Of a stretch of 64,000 nucleotides of DNA, positions 53,258 to 62,595 are shown in pieces. The notes under the pieces were generated by a model. The model had not been told where the DNA came from. It made no database searches and was given only the letters and a program-made list of their open reading frames with translations. The translations under genes were made by a program, and so were the position numbers. How positions within the stretch are numbered: the stretch's first letter is position 1; every line of letters begins with the position of its first letter. Origin of the DNA: UBA6663 sp044226485 (GTDB lineage: Bacteria > Chloroflexota > Anaerolineae > Anaerolineales > UBA6663); NCBI GenBank assembly GCA_044226485.1, contig JBGAGY010000008.1, positions 62,001-126,000 of the forward strand. The letters run 5' to 3'.

Positions 53258-56200
53258 ATGGCCGTCCTGTCCATCTCCATGCTGGGCCCGTTGACCGTGA
53301 CGCGGGACGGGGCCCCACTTCGCCCTTTCAAGTACAACAAGGCCCGCGCTTTGTTGGCTTACCTTGCCGTGGAAAACGGCAGGGCGCATCCGCGCGCCGA
53401 GTTGTGCGCGCTGCTGTGGCCCGAGCTCACCGAGTACGCAGCGCGTCGCAATCTCACCCAGGTGCTGACCTCGCTGCGCGACATGCTCGCCGACGGCGAA
53501 GGCGCCAACTGGCTGGTGACCGACGTCGAGTCGGTGAGGCTGAATGAGGATCTGCAGCTCGACGTCGACGTCGGGCGCTTCGATCAGTTGTTGAGCGACA
53601 GCGAGCGACACGTGCACCGCAGCTGGCAGACCTGCGGCGCCTGCGCCGAACGCCTCGACGAGGCCATGGCGCTCTACCGCGGCGACTTCCTCAGTCAGGT
53701 GTCCGTCGCCGACAGCGCGCCGTTCGAGGAGTGGGCGGTGCTCTGGCGCGAACGCCTGCGCCAGCGTGCATTCAGCGCGCTCGAGCGCCTCGCCGGCCGG
53801 GCGGAGTGGCTCGCGGATCATCGCGCCGCCGCGGCATACGCCGGTCGCATGGTCGATCTCGATAACCTGCGTGAGGCGAGCCATCGCGAACGGATGCGGC
53901 TGTTGGCGCTCGATGGACAGTGGGCCGCGGCCGAAGCCCAGTTCGAGCAGGTGCGGCGTTACCTGGCCAACGAGCTCGACGTCGAGCCGGCCGAGGAGAC
54001 GACCGACCTCTTCGAGCGCATCCGCGCCCGCGATCGCGGCGGACTGTTGCGCTTCGAACCGCCGCCATTTCGCTGCCCGATCCCGCCTGGGGCGCTCATC
54101 GGCCGCGCGGCTGATCTCGAGGTCGTGCGCCGCGCGGTCCGCTCCGACGACCTCCGCGCGCTGACTCTGACGGGCACGCCGGGCCTTGGCAAGACCCGGC
54201 TGGCGCTCGAAGCGGCGCGCGGCCTGCGTTTTGACTTCGAAGACGGCGTGGCCTTTGTCGATCTCGTCCCGGTGGTGGATGCCGCGATGGTGCCTGCTGC
54301 TGTCGCCGAGGCGTTGGGGTTGAAGGAGCAGGCCGGCAAGACGCCGGCCGAGACGGTCGTGGCGCACTTGCGGACGCGCCATTCGCTGCTTGTCCTCGAC
54401 AACTGCGAGCACGTCCTCGACGCCGCCGGTTGGATCGGGGAGGTGCTGGCGGCCTGCCCGGCCGTCAAAGTGCTCGCCACAAGCCGCGCCCCTTTGCGCA
54501 TCCGCGGTGAACACCAACACGGCCTATCGCCGCTTGAGCCCGCCGAGGCGACTCAGCTCTTCGTCGAGCGTGCGCAGGCCGTGGCGGCCGGTTTCGCGCT
54601 CACCGACGCCAACGTCGGGATCATCTCCGAGATCTGCCGTCGGGTGGACGCTCTGCCGCTGGCCATCGAGCTTGTCGCGGTGCGCACGCGCTCGCTGTCG
54701 CCGGCCGCGTTGTTGCAGCAACTCCAGTACCGTTTGCCGGCGCTCGAGTCGGGGCCACGCGACGTGCCCGAGCGCCATCGCACGCTGCGCGCGGCCATCG
54801 GCTGGAGCTACGACCTGCTCGATATCGAGGCGCAACGGCTTTTCGCTCACCTGGGTCTGCTCGCAGGCGGAGGATCGCTTGAGGCCGCGCAGGCCCTGGT
54901 CGACGCGGAAGTTCCGATTGGCGCGCTGGAGGCGCTGGTCGAGGCCAGCCTCGTTCGCACTGAAGAGGTTGATGGCGAGACCCGTCTCACGCTCCTCGAA
55001 ACGATCCGTGAGTTCGCGTTCGAGCGGTTGCGTGACGCCGACGCGTTGCCAGATGCGCAACGTCGTCACGCCGGCTATTACCTGTCGGTGGCCGAGCGTG
55101 CCGACCACGTCCTCCGGGAGGGGCACTCGCGAACCTGGTTGGATCGGCTGGCGCGCGACCACGACAACCTGCGGGCTGCGTTGAGTTGGTCGGCTCAGCA
55201 CCAACCCGACTGGCTGATCCGCTTCGCCAGGGCGTTGTATCGATTTTGGGAGATGCGCGGCATCCTGACCGAGGGGCGCCAGTGGACGGCGCGCGCCATC
55301 GGCTGTCTGCGGGAAGACGAGAAGGCCTTGCAGGCCGAGCTGCTCGATGCGGCCGGCGGGCTGGCATGGCGACAGGGCGATTACCCGACCGCGCGCGACA
55401 CACTCTCACGCGCGTTGGCGCTTTACCGCGAACTGAAGGACGAGCGAGCCGTCGGGCATGTGCTCCGCGGGCTCGGCGTTGTCATCGGAGAACAGGGCGA
55501 CGCGCAGGCATCCCGAGCCTTGTTGGAAGAATCGCTTGGGATTGCGCGAGCGACCGGCAATCTGCGCGGCGCAGCGGCATCTGCGCTCAACCTCGGCCTG
55601 CTCGAGGCCTATCAGGGCAACGTCGATCGCGCTCGTGAGCTTTACATGGAGAGCCTCGCCACGGGTCGTGAGGTCGGCGACTCGATCCTCCTGGGCAACC
55701 TGAACCTCAACCTGGGTCTGCTTACGGAAGACGACGGTGACCTGGAACGGGCGCGGAGCCTGATGCAGGAGAGCCTGGCGACCTTTCGCTCGATCGATTA
55801 TCCGATCGGCATCTCGTTGGTCCTGCTCAACCTCGGCAACTCCGCCGTCGATCAGGGCGACCTCGCGGGTGCGCAGGCTCACTTTCAGGAAAGCCTGGAG
55901 TTGTTGCGTGGCCTGGGCGATCTCGCGACGGCGTCGTATCCCCTCTTCGGCCTTGGCAAGGTTGCGTTGGCCCGCGGCGATACCCTCGGGGCGCGGCGTC
56001 TCTACGCCGAGAGCCTCAAGCTCCGGCATGAGACCGGTGAACTGCGGCCTATCCCGCGCAACCTGAACGGTCTTGGCGAAATCGACCGGGTCGAGGGGCG
56101 CCCGGAGCGCGCGGCCCGCCTCTTCGGGGCGGCGGAGGCGTTGCGCGAGTCGCTCGGCACGCCGATCATGCCCGGTTATGCGCCCCTGCACGAGCGCGAA

Positions 56201-56314
56201 GTATCCGCGCTGCGGCTGACCTTGGGCGAGGCTCGCCTGGCCGAGGAGTGGCAGGCCGGCAGGTCGCTCTCGCAGGATCAGATGGTAACGCTGGCCCTCG
56301 GCGAAGCGCTCTAA
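53258..56314 (+). CDS. BTAD (SARP/AfsR-like) regulator with NB-ARC ATPase and TPR domains
   Basis: A 1018-residue regulator. Residues about 1-95 form an OmpR/SARP winged-helix DNA-binding domain (LGPLTVTRDGAPLRPFKYNKARALLAYLAVE), and 95-250 the bacterial transcriptional activation domain (YRGDFLSQVSVADSAPFEEW, LANELDVEPAEETTDLFERI). An NB-ARC-type STAND ATPase follows, with Walker A TGTPGLGKTR near residue 309 and Walker B SLLVLDNCEHVLD. The last 350 residues or so are tetratricopeptide repeats. Such proteins activate target promoters after ligand-driven ATP-dependent assembly. It is divergent from the small-protein/beta-helix/oxidoreductase/decarboxylase unit, its likely target. Confidence 0.92.
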   Translation: MAVLSISMLGPLTVTRDGAPLRPFKYNKARALLAYLAVENGRAHPRAELCALLWPELTEYAARRNLTQVLTSLRDMLADGEGANWLVTDVESVRLNEDLQLDVDVGRFDQLLSDSERHVHRSWQTCGACAERLDEAMALYRGDFLSQVSVADSAPFEEWAVLWRERLRQRAFSALERLAGRAEWLADHRAAAAYAGRMVDLDNLREASHRERMRLLALDGQWAAAEAQFEQVRRYLANELDVEPAEETTDLFERIRARDRGGLLRFEPPPFRCPIPPGALIGRAADLEVVRRAVRSDDLRALTLTGTPGLGKTRLALEAARGLRFDFEDGVAFVDLVPVVDAAMVPAAVAEALGLKEQAGKTPAETVVAHLRTRHSLLVLDNCEHVLDAAGWIGEVLAACPAVKVLATSRAPLRIRGEHQHGLSPLEPAEATQLFVERAQAVAAGFALTDANVGIISEICRRVDALPLAIELVAVRTRSLSPAALLQQLQYRLPALESGPRDVPERHRTLRAAIGWSYDLLDIEAQRLFAHLGLLAGGGSLEAAQALVDAEVPIGALEALVEASLVRTEEVDGETRLTLLETIREFAFERLRDADALPDAQRRHAGYYLSVAERADHVLREGHSRTWLDRLARDHDNLRAALSWSAQHQPDWLIRFARALYRFWEMRGILTEGRQWTARAIGCLREDEKALQAELLDAAGGLAWRQGDYPTARDTLSRALALYRELKDERAVGHVLRGLGVVIGEQGDAQASRALLEESLGIARATGNLRGAAASALNLGLLEAYQGNVDRARELYMESLATGREVGDSILLGNLNLNLGLLTEDDGDLERARSLMQESLATFRSIDYPIGISLVLLNLGNSAVDQGDLAGAQAHFQESLELLRGLGDLATASYPLFGLGKVALARGDTLGARRLYAESLKLRHETGELRPIPRNLNGLGEIDRVEGRPERAARLFGAAEALRESLGTPIMPGYAPLHEREVSALRLTLGEARLAEEWQAGRSLSQDQMVTLALGEAL

Positions 56315-56333
56315 TGAGCTGAGCCCGGCAGCC

Positions 56334-56648
56334 TCACTTGAAGGCGCCAAGCAGCGCCGCCCGGACGGCACCCGCCAGCAAGGCGATCAGACACGCGACA
56401 AGCAGACCGTACGTCTGGATTGGGCTGACCCCTGGCTTGCCTCGCTGCTGAATGTAGAGGAACAGATCGAGCCCGGCCAGTAGCGCTGTGCCGACCCAGA
56501 CCCACAGCACGTCGTTCGACAGGAAGATCAGCCCGAGGGCTGCCAGGCCCGGGAACAGGGCGATGAGGCCCGCGTAGCGCGTCATCAGCGCCGCCGAACG
56601 AGTTCGAAGGGCTCGAACGCCATCATCGGAAAACCGATACTCCCGCAT
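56334..56648 (-). CDS. Small membrane protein, three helices
   Basis: A 104-residue protein with three hydrophobic stretches (YAGLIALFPGLAALGLIFLS, VLWVWVGTALLAGLDLFLYI, YGLLVACLIALLAGAVRAAL) and a basic N-terminus MREYRFSDDGVRALRTRS. I do not recognise a family. ATG 56648 is chosen because GAGGAG sits 9 bp upstream; ATG 56654 would be too close to it. It ends 19 bp from the stop of the convergent BTAD regulator gene. Confidence 0.65.
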   Translation of the reverse strand: MREYRFSDDGVRALRTRSAALMTRYAGLIALFPGLAALGLIFLSNDVLWVWVGTALLAGLDLFLYIQQRGKPGVSPIQTYGLLVACLIALLAGAVRAALLGAFK

Positions 56649-57037
56649 CGACATCTCTCCTCACCGTTGGGCATGGGTTGACGCGCCACGGCGCTTCTTC
56701 CTTAACGTCGTCGCTGCGCTGCCTCGGGCCTCCGACAGATCTCCTTACGGGCACCCTTGAGACTCTCGTCTTCAACGGCGCAGGACTCGATCTCCGTTTG
56801 TCGCGAATCCCGGCGTAAAGAGGCGGTGAACCCCCCAGATTAGCGTGGGCTTTACAGACTGAAAGTTGGGTTTGTGTTAGTTTGAGGCCGAGCCCATGCA
56901 TGCGGCGGACCTGCGCGGCAGATCTGATCACCGTTTGATGGACCCCAAGATAGCAATGCCGAGTCCGAACGGCCACGCTGACGCACCACCCACAAACCGC
57001 GTGGCAGAACCCGGGCTGGAGCACAGGGGGCACAATC
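56649..57037. other. Long divergent intergenic region, no clear feature
   Basis: This 389-bp gap separates the small membrane protein (leftward) from the second chemoreceptor (rightward), so it must hold two promoters. A TTTACA near 56849 is the only -35-like word I noticed and has no good partner. No riboswitch core (c-di-GMP or other) or small gene was seen. Confidence 0.45.
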
Positions 57038-59440
57038 ATGAAGTTACTCGCGAACATGAGAGTCGGCGTCAAGATCATCGCCGGGTATCTGGCCGTGTTG
57101 ACGTTGATGGGAATCGTGGGAACCGTCGCGCTGGTGCGCACAGGCGATGCCGGAACCATCGTCGATGAATTGACAAACGACCTGGCCGTGGATCGCCAGC
57201 TCGGCAACGACATCGCCGTCGACATCGTTCTCGCGCGCTTCTATGCGGCGAAGTACACCGACACCCGCGACATCACCTACCTGGACAAATACCGCAACAC
57301 GATCACGTCGCTCGATGCCAGCCTGGCGCAGGCGAAGGACCTCATCACGAATCCCGAGCGGGTCAAACTGCTCGATCAGATCAAGACCGACACCGCCACT
57401 TACGTCGATACCTTCCAGCAGATCGTCACGTACATGGATGAGCGCACGCAGACACAGACAAGCATCCTGGACGTGCAAGGCCCGCTTGGCGAGTCTGAGA
57501 TCGGCCAATTGCGCGAAAGCCTGTTCAATGGGCGCGATCTTGACGGCGTTCAACAGGCGGGCAATCTCCAGGCCGCATTCATTCTGATGCGGCTGGATGC
57601 CTACAAATACCTCGACGAAGGCGACCCCGCCATCATCGAGAAGTTCAACGAGCGCTACATCGAGGCTCAAGATGCCTACGGACGTCTGACCATCCAGGTG
57701 TTGACGCCGGATGAGCGCAAGGCCCTCGACGCAGGCTGGGAATCTATCCAGACGTACGTCACGAATTTCCAGGGTCTTCAGGCCGACTACGATCAACAGA
57801 ATGCGTTGCAGACCAAGACCCTGAACATCCTTGGACCGCAGATCCAGGAAGAAGCGGCCGGCATCGTCACCAGCGTCGGCACGGACTTCGATGCGCTGGC
57901 CGGCCAGACCCGCGACCTGGTCGCTCAGACCCAGCAGGTGGTCATTGGGCTGTTGGTCGGCGCCATCGTCATCGGTCTGACGCTCGGCTTCGTTATCTCG
58001 GGCGGGATCACTCGCCCGTTGCAGGCCGTCACGCGCACCTCGCAGCAGATCGCCGACCAGGATCTGCAGGTGCTGGTGACCGAGCTTAAGGCGCTGGCGC
58101 AGGGAGATCTCACGCGCAGTCTGACGATCCAATCGCGCCAGATCCCGGTCAACGGCAAAGACGAAGTCGGACAGCTGGCCATCGCCTTCAACACGATCGT
58201 CACGCGAATGCAGGAGGCCGGTCAGGCCTTTAGCGAGATGACGGAGCACCTCGGCACTGCCGTCAGCCAGGTGGCCGGCAGCGCGAACAGCGTCACGGCA
58301 GCGTCATCGCAACTGGCGGACGCGGCTGTCCAGGCCGGCCAGGCGACGTCGCAGATCGCGGCGACCGTCCAGCAGGTCGCGCGTGGCACAAGCCAGCAGA
58401 CCGAGGCCATCACCAAGACCGCGGGTTCGATGGAGCAGATGAAGCGTGCCATCGACGGCGTGGCTCAGGGCGCTCAGGAGCAGGGCAGTGCTGTCACACG
58501 CGCGGCCACGGTCACGTCTCAGCTGTCGGCCACGATCCAGCAGGTCACCGGAAACGCCGAAGCTGTCTCACGCGACTCGGCTGCCGCGGCGGCCGCGGCT
58601 CGCGACGGGGCTCGCAAGGTCGAAGACACCGTCCAGGGCATGACCACGATCAAAGCCAAGGTGGGCGCTTCAGCCATGAAGGTCCAGGAGATGAGCGAGC
58701 GCTCCGACCAGATCGGCGTCATCGTCGAGACGATCGACGACATCGCTTCGCAGACGAACCTGTTGGCGCTCAACGCCGCGATCGAAGCGGCCCGCGCTGG
58801 CGAGCACGGCAAGGGCTTCGCGGTCGTCGCTGACGAGGTCCGCAAGCTGGCCGAGCGCTCGTCGACGGCCACCAAGGAGATCGGCGGCCTGATCCGGGGC
58901 ATTCAATCGACAGTGTCCGAAGCGATGCGGGCGATGGATGAAGGCGGGCAGGAAGTCGAGCAGGGGATGCGCAAGGCAGCCGAGGCCGGGCAGGCCCTGG
59001 CGAACATCCTCGCGGCGGCCGAAGCCGTTCGGCAGCAGGCCGAGGCGGCGCGCCAGGCGGCTGAGCGCATGGGGTCGCTGTCGACCGAGATGGTGAACGC
59101 CACCGACACGGTCAGCGCCGTGGTTGAAGAGAACACTGCAGCGACTGAAGAGATGGCGGCGGGCGCCGGATCCGTCATGCAGTCGATCGAGAACATCGCA
59201 TCCGTCAGCGAAGAAAACAGCGCGGCTGTCGAAGAGGTCTCGGCCTCAGCCGAAGAGATGAGCGCGCAGGTCGAGGAAGTGACGGCTTCGGCCCAATCGC
59301 TGGCCGACATGGCCGCGGGCCTGCGTCAGATCGTGGCGCAGTTCAAGCTAGCTGACGCCGGCGGACACGCCGTCGAAACTCGCACAGTCGCTGTGGCGGC
59401 TGCTCGAAAACCCGTCGCGGTGGCGTCATTCGGGCGTTGA
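57038..59440 (+). CDS. Methyl-accepting chemotaxis protein with helical bimodular-like sensor
   Basis: An 800-residue chemoreceptor. Transmembrane helix 1 (about 12-34) leads to a roughly 260-residue all-helical periplasmic domain with two stacked bundles (YAAKYTDTRDITYLDKYRNT; FNERYIEAQDAYGRLT), in the style of the helical bimodular (HBM) sensors that bind organic acids. Helix 2 (about 302-322) is followed by HAMP and the signalling coiled coil with IDDIASQTNLLALNAAIEAARAGEHGKGFAVVADEVRKLAE. The C-terminal 300 residues resemble the first chemoreceptor, but the sensors differ. CheW follows after a terminator. The ligand is unknown. Confidence 0.93.
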   Translation: MKLLANMRVGVKIIAGYLAVLTLMGIVGTVALVRTGDAGTIVDELTNDLAVDRQLGNDIAVDIVLARFYAAKYTDTRDITYLDKYRNTITSLDASLAQAKDLITNPERVKLLDQIKTDTATYVDTFQQIVTYMDERTQTQTSILDVQGPLGESEIGQLRESLFNGRDLDGVQQAGNLQAAFILMRLDAYKYLDEGDPAIIEKFNERYIEAQDAYGRLTIQVLTPDERKALDAGWESIQTYVTNFQGLQADYDQQNALQTKTLNILGPQIQEEAAGIVTSVGTDFDALAGQTRDLVAQTQQVVIGLLVGAIVIGLTLGFVISGGITRPLQAVTRTSQQIADQDLQVLVTELKALAQGDLTRSLTIQSRQIPVNGKDEVGQLAIAFNTIVTRMQEAGQAFSEMTEHLGTAVSQVAGSANSVTAASSQLADAAVQAGQATSQIAATVQQVARGTSQQTEAITKTAGSMEQMKRAIDGVAQGAQEQGSAVTRAATVTSQLSATIQQVTGNAEAVSRDSAAAAAAARDGARKVEDTVQGMTTIKAKVGASAMKVQEMSERSDQIGVIVETIDDIASQTNLLALNAAIEAARAGEHGKGFAVVADEVRKLAERSSTATKEIGGLIRGIQSTVSEAMRAMDEGGQEVEQGMRKAAEAGQALANILAAAEAVRQQAEAARQAAERMGSLSTEMVNATDTVSAVVEENTAATEEMAAGAGSVMQSIENIASVSEENSAAVEEVSASAEEMSAQVEEVTASAQSLADMAAGLRQIVAQFKLADAGGHAVETRTVAVAAARKPVAVASFGR

Positions 59441-59451
59441 TCGTACAGAAC

Positions 59452-59487
59452 GACGCGGGCCGAAGATGATCCGGCCCGCGTCTTTCC
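59452..59487 (+). terminator. Rho-independent terminator after the second chemoreceptor gene
   Basis: A perfect 11-bp GC-rich stem pairs 59452-59462 with 59472-59482 around a 9-base loop, followed by a short T-run (CTTTCC). It lies 12 bp after the stop and separates the receptor from cheW, so the two may be transcribed unequally. Confidence 0.85.
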
Positions 59488-59511
59488 ATGGAGAGAGGCC
59501 ATTCATCAGCT

Positions 59512-59946
59512 ATGGATCACCAAATCGTTGTCTTCGATCTGCACCGTGAACACTATGGCGTCGACATAAGCGCTGTGGAGAGCATCCTCAAGCCGCAGGC
59601 CATCACCTCGGTGCCATGCTCGCCGCCCTACGTCGTCGGGGTGACGAACCTGCGCGGCAAGGTGTTGCCCGTGATCGATCTGCGCCGCCGGTTCGGGCTG
59701 CCGGCCGCAGAGGCGAACGCCGACACGCGGATCGTCGTGGTGCAGATGGGCGCCCATGTCGTCGGCATGATCGTTGACGGCGTCAGCGAGGTGTTGAACC
59801 TCGACGCCGCTTCGATCGAACCGCCGTCGTCGGTCACGTCCACCGCCGACTCGATCTTCATCAAGGGCATCGCGCGCCTCGAAGGGCGGCTTGTCATCCT
59901 GCTCGATCTCGACAAGATCGTCGAGAGCGAGCCCGTCCCGGCGTAG
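59512..59946 (+). CDS. cheW: Chemotaxis coupling protein CheW
   Basis: A 144-residue CheW that links chemoreceptors to the CheA kinase. The SH3-like double barrel shows VVFDLHREHYGVDISAVESIL, PPYVVGVTNLRGKVLPVIDLRRRFGL and the later MIVDGVSEVLNLD and LIFLLDLDKI-like ending (LVILLDLDKIVESE). ATG 59512 is preferred because GAGAGAGG lies upstream of it and because the earlier ATG 59488 sits inside the terminator. It is the only chemotaxis signalling gene here besides the two receptors; cheA is not in the window. Confidence 0.93.
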   Translation: MDHQIVVFDLHREHYGVDISAVESILKPQAITSVPCSPPYVVGVTNLRGKVLPVIDLRRRFGLPAAEANADTRIVVVQMGAHVVGMIVDGVSEVLNLDAASIEPPSSVTSTADSIFIKGIARLEGRLVILLDLDKIVESEPVPA

Positions 59947-59962
59947 AGAGGGACCAAGCGGG

Positions 59963-60841
59963 TCAGTCTCTGACCCAGCGTTCGCCGGGGCGGATGCAGG
60001 CATGGGCCATGTGGTGCGTGTTGAAGGCCGCCCCGACCTCGCCGGCAGCGTTGACCAGGATGATGCCGGCCTGAACCAGCCCGAGGCGCTTGTCGAGCCG
60101 GCGTAGCACGTCGTCCGCCGCCTGTTGAGGCGAGAGGCCCTGGCCCATCAAGTCGCAGGCGGTCTTTGTGAACAGGATCCGCATCAACGGCTCGCCGTGG
60201 CCAGTGGCCGCGGCGGCGCCGTTTTCGTTGTCGGCATAACCGCCGCCGCCGACGATCGGGCTGTCGCCGACACGGCCGGGCATCTTGCCGGCCGTGCCGC
60301 CGGTCGAGACGGCCACGGCCAGATGCCCATTGGCGTCGCGGGCGACGGCGCCGACAGTATCTCCGGTGCGATCCGCCCGAAAGACGCGATCTTCAGGGCG
60401 CAGCTGATGTGTGCTGCTGCCCGCCACAAGCTCCTCCATCGAACACACAGGCACGCCCACCGACCGGGCAAACTGCTCAGCGCCCGCTCCCACGAACAGC
60501 GAATGCGGGGTTCGTTCCATCACAAGCCGGGCCACGCTGACGGGATTGGACACGCGTTGAATGCCGGCGACCGCGCCATACCCGAGCCGCGCGCCTTCCA
60601 TGATCATGGCATCCATCTCGACGTCGCCGTTGGCGTTGAGATACGAGCCATGCCCCGCGTCGTAAACGGGATCGTCCTCCAAGACGCGGACGGCGGCCTC
60701 CACGGCATCGAGGGCCGAGCCGCCGCGCTCGAGCACGGCCCAACCGGCCTGAGCGGCGCGTTCGACCCCTGCGCGAAACTCGGCGACACGATCGTCGAAA
60801 TCATTGCCAGCCCCGCCATGCACGATGATCACTGGATCCAC
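59963..60841 (-). CDS. Isoaspartyl peptidase / L-asparaginase (plant type, Ntn-hydrolase)
   Basis: A 292-residue self-cleaving N-terminal nucleophile hydrolase that removes beta-aspartyl residues from peptides and hydrolyses asparagine. It opens VIIVHGGAGN, and the cleavage site is GDTVGAVARD, in which the Thr (near residue 160) becomes the new N-terminal nucleophile of the beta subunit. STGGTAGKMPGRVGDSPIVGGGGYAD is the conserved substrate-binding stretch. GTG 60841 is preceded by GAGGAGAAGG. It converges on cheW with 16 bp between stops. Confidence 0.93.
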   Translation of the reverse strand: MDPVIIVHGGAGNDFDDRVAEFRAGVERAAQAGWAVLERGGSALDAVEAAVRVLEDDPVYDAGHGSYLNANGDVEMDAMIMEGARLGYGAVAGIQRVSNPVSVARLVMERTPHSLFVGAGAEQFARSVGVPVCSMEELVAGSSTHQLRPEDRVFRADRTGDTVGAVARDANGHLAVAVSTGGTAGKMPGRVGDSPIVGGGGYADNENGAAAATGHGEPLMRILFTKTACDLMGQGLSPQQAADDVLRRLDKRLGLVQAGIILVNAAGEVGAAFNTHHMAHACIRPGERWVRD

Positions 60842-60984
60842 TTCACCTTCTCCTCTGCCATCCGGATTGCACCCAGTGTACGTCGAGACGCCGGAGCCTG
60901 GCCCTGCCTCCTCATGGCCGGGACGATAAGATCTAGGACGGCAACGCCGGTCACCTGTCTCTGGCGTCGCCCAGGAGAGCGTCG

Positions 60985-61914
60985 ATGTCCATCCAGTTCG
61001 GGCTTATCCTTCCTCAAGGGGCGTCCACGGCGGCTGACCGCCCGTCGTTCCTCGCGACGCTTGACCGCATGCTCGAGTTGGCGACCGGCTCGTTCGACTC
61101 GGCCTGGTGCGTCGACCATCTCCAGCCCGACTACTCCGACCAGCTCGAATCGTTCACCACGCTGGCGTTCCTTGCGGCGCGACATCCGCAACTCAGGTTC
61201 GGGCATTCGGTGGTCTGCCAGTCGTTTCGCGAGCCGGGTCTCGTGGCACTGATGGCCTCGACACTTCAGTTTCTCAGTGGCGGCCGCTACGTGTTGGGCA
61301 TCGGCGCCGGCGGGAATGAAGCCGAGCACGTTGCCTACGGCTACGACTTCCCGACGGCCGGCGCACGGGTCGATCAACTCGCCGAGGCGCTCGAGATCAT
61401 CACACGTCTGTGGAAAGGCGGCCCCGTCACCTTTCAGGGCCGCCACCACAGCGTCGAGGGCGCGCGCTGTGAGCCGCCGCCTGAGCCACCGCCGCCCTTG
61501 ATGCTCGGCGCCTTTGGTCCGCGCATGTTGCGGCTCGCAGCGCGCTATGCGGATTGGTGGAACGTCTCGTCGACCGGCCCGGCTGAGTACCGGCGACTTT
61601 CGCAAATGCTCGACGCCGCCTGCACCGCTATCGGCCGTGAGCCCAGCACGCTTCGACGGACCTGGGGCGGTGGTTGCATTTGCGCGCCTACTCGCGAACA
61701 AGCCCTGCAGCTGGCCGGCGATCGATACGGCCTGGACCCGGCAAGCAACAATTTCGATTTGGTCGGGACGCCTGGCGAGATGATCGACCAGATCCGCCAG
61801 TTCGTCGACATTGGCGTCGATTACTTCCTGATCGATTGCGGTGGCTTCCCGGATCTGACCACGCTTGAATCGCTCATGGGCGACGTCATTCCGACTTTCA
61901 AATCGCATCGGTAA
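60985..61914 (+). CDS. LLM-class (luciferase-like) flavin-dependent oxidoreductase
   Basis: A 309-residue TIM-barrel flavoprotein of the luciferase-like monooxygenase superfamily. Family text is FGLILPQGASTAADR, DSAWCVDHLQPDY, FGHSVVCQSFREPGLVALMASTLQFLSGGRYVLGIGAGGNEAEHVAYGYDFP, and PPLMLGAFGPRMLRLAARYADWWNVS. These are most like F420-dependent members, common in Chloroflexota and Actinobacteria, though FMN use is possible. AGGAGAG precedes ATG 60985. It starts a three-gene rightward run whose members look unrelated in function. Confidence 0.88.
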   Translation: MSIQFGLILPQGASTAADRPSFLATLDRMLELATGSFDSAWCVDHLQPDYSDQLESFTTLAFLAARHPQLRFGHSVVCQSFREPGLVALMASTLQFLSGGRYVLGIGAGGNEAEHVAYGYDFPTAGARVDQLAEALEIITRLWKGGPVTFQGRHHSVEGARCEPPPEPPPPLMLGAFGPRMLRLAARYADWWNVSSTGPAEYRRLSQMLDAACTAIGREPSTLRRTWGGGCICAPTREQALQLAGDRYGLDPASNNFDLVGTPGEMIDQIRQFVDIGVDYFLIDCGGFPDLTTLESLMGDVIPTFKSHR

Positions 61915-61967
61915 CGCGCTACCATTCCGGAACGTTCGTTCAGGGCTGCGTCAACAGGAGCTCAGTC

Positions 61968-62585
61968 GTGCGCAAACTCATCGTCAGCAATCTCTCCTCG
62001 GTCGACGGCTATTACGAAGGCCCCAATCGGGACCTCGACTCGTTGTTCACGTACTTCCATCCCGACTATGCCGGCGATCAGAACTTCGATCACTACAACA
62101 CCGAGCGCCTTCGCGCAGCCGACACGCTCCTGTTCAGCGGCCGGGCGTCATTTCTGGGAAACAAGGCGTACTGGGAGAGCGTACCTGCAGACCCCAACTC
62201 GACGGCGATTCGGCGCGAGTTCTCGGCTCTGATTCGCTCGATCGACAAGATCGTGGTGTCCGACCACCTGACCGTCGACGAACTTGCGCCGTGGACCAAC
62301 ACGCGCATCGTGTCACGCGCCGACGGGCCGCGCGAGATCGCGGCGCTCAAGGGGCATCCCGGTCGCGAGATCTTCTTGTTTTCGGGCCGGACGCTCTGGA
62401 ATGAGTTGCTCGCCCACGACCTCGTCGATGAACTTCACCTGACCTACTTTCCGATGATCGCGGGCAGCGGCACGCCGCTGTTCATCGGCCGTCCGTCGGT
62501 TTCGCTCAAGCTCCTGCATACGCGCACCTGGCAGGGGTCAGGCAACATTCTGGCCTGCTACAAGATCGAGCGCCACGCCCCCTGA
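61968..62585 (+). CDS. Dihydrofolate reductase-like / RibD C-terminal domain protein
   Basis: A 205-residue NADPH-binding protein of the DHFR/RibD superfamily. Typical parts are RKLIVSNLSSVDGYYEGP at the start, DTLLFSGRASF, DKIVVSDHL, GREIFLFSGRTLWNELLAHDLVDELHLTYFPMIAGSGTPLF near the end. True dihydrofolate reductase or riboflavin activity is not implied; most members of this group are uncharacterised reductases. GTG 61968 follows CAGGAG. It lies 53 bp after the LLM enzyme, so both may form a small redox pair. Confidence 0.88.
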   Translation: MRKLIVSNLSSVDGYYEGPNRDLDSLFTYFHPDYAGDQNFDHYNTERLRAADTLLFSGRASFLGNKAYWESVPADPNSTAIRREFSALIRSIDKIVVSDHLTVDELAPWTNTRIVSRADGPREIAALKGHPGREIFLFSGRTLWNELLAHDLVDELHLTYFPMIAGSGTPLFIGRPSVSLKLLHTRTWQGSGNILACYKIERHAP

Positions 62586-62595
62586 GACAGCGACC

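Noticed and set aside
56896..57168. A small + strand gene overlapping the start of the second chemoreceptor
   Set aside because: It overlaps the well-supported receptor start in another frame and shows only Arg/His-rich shadow composition.
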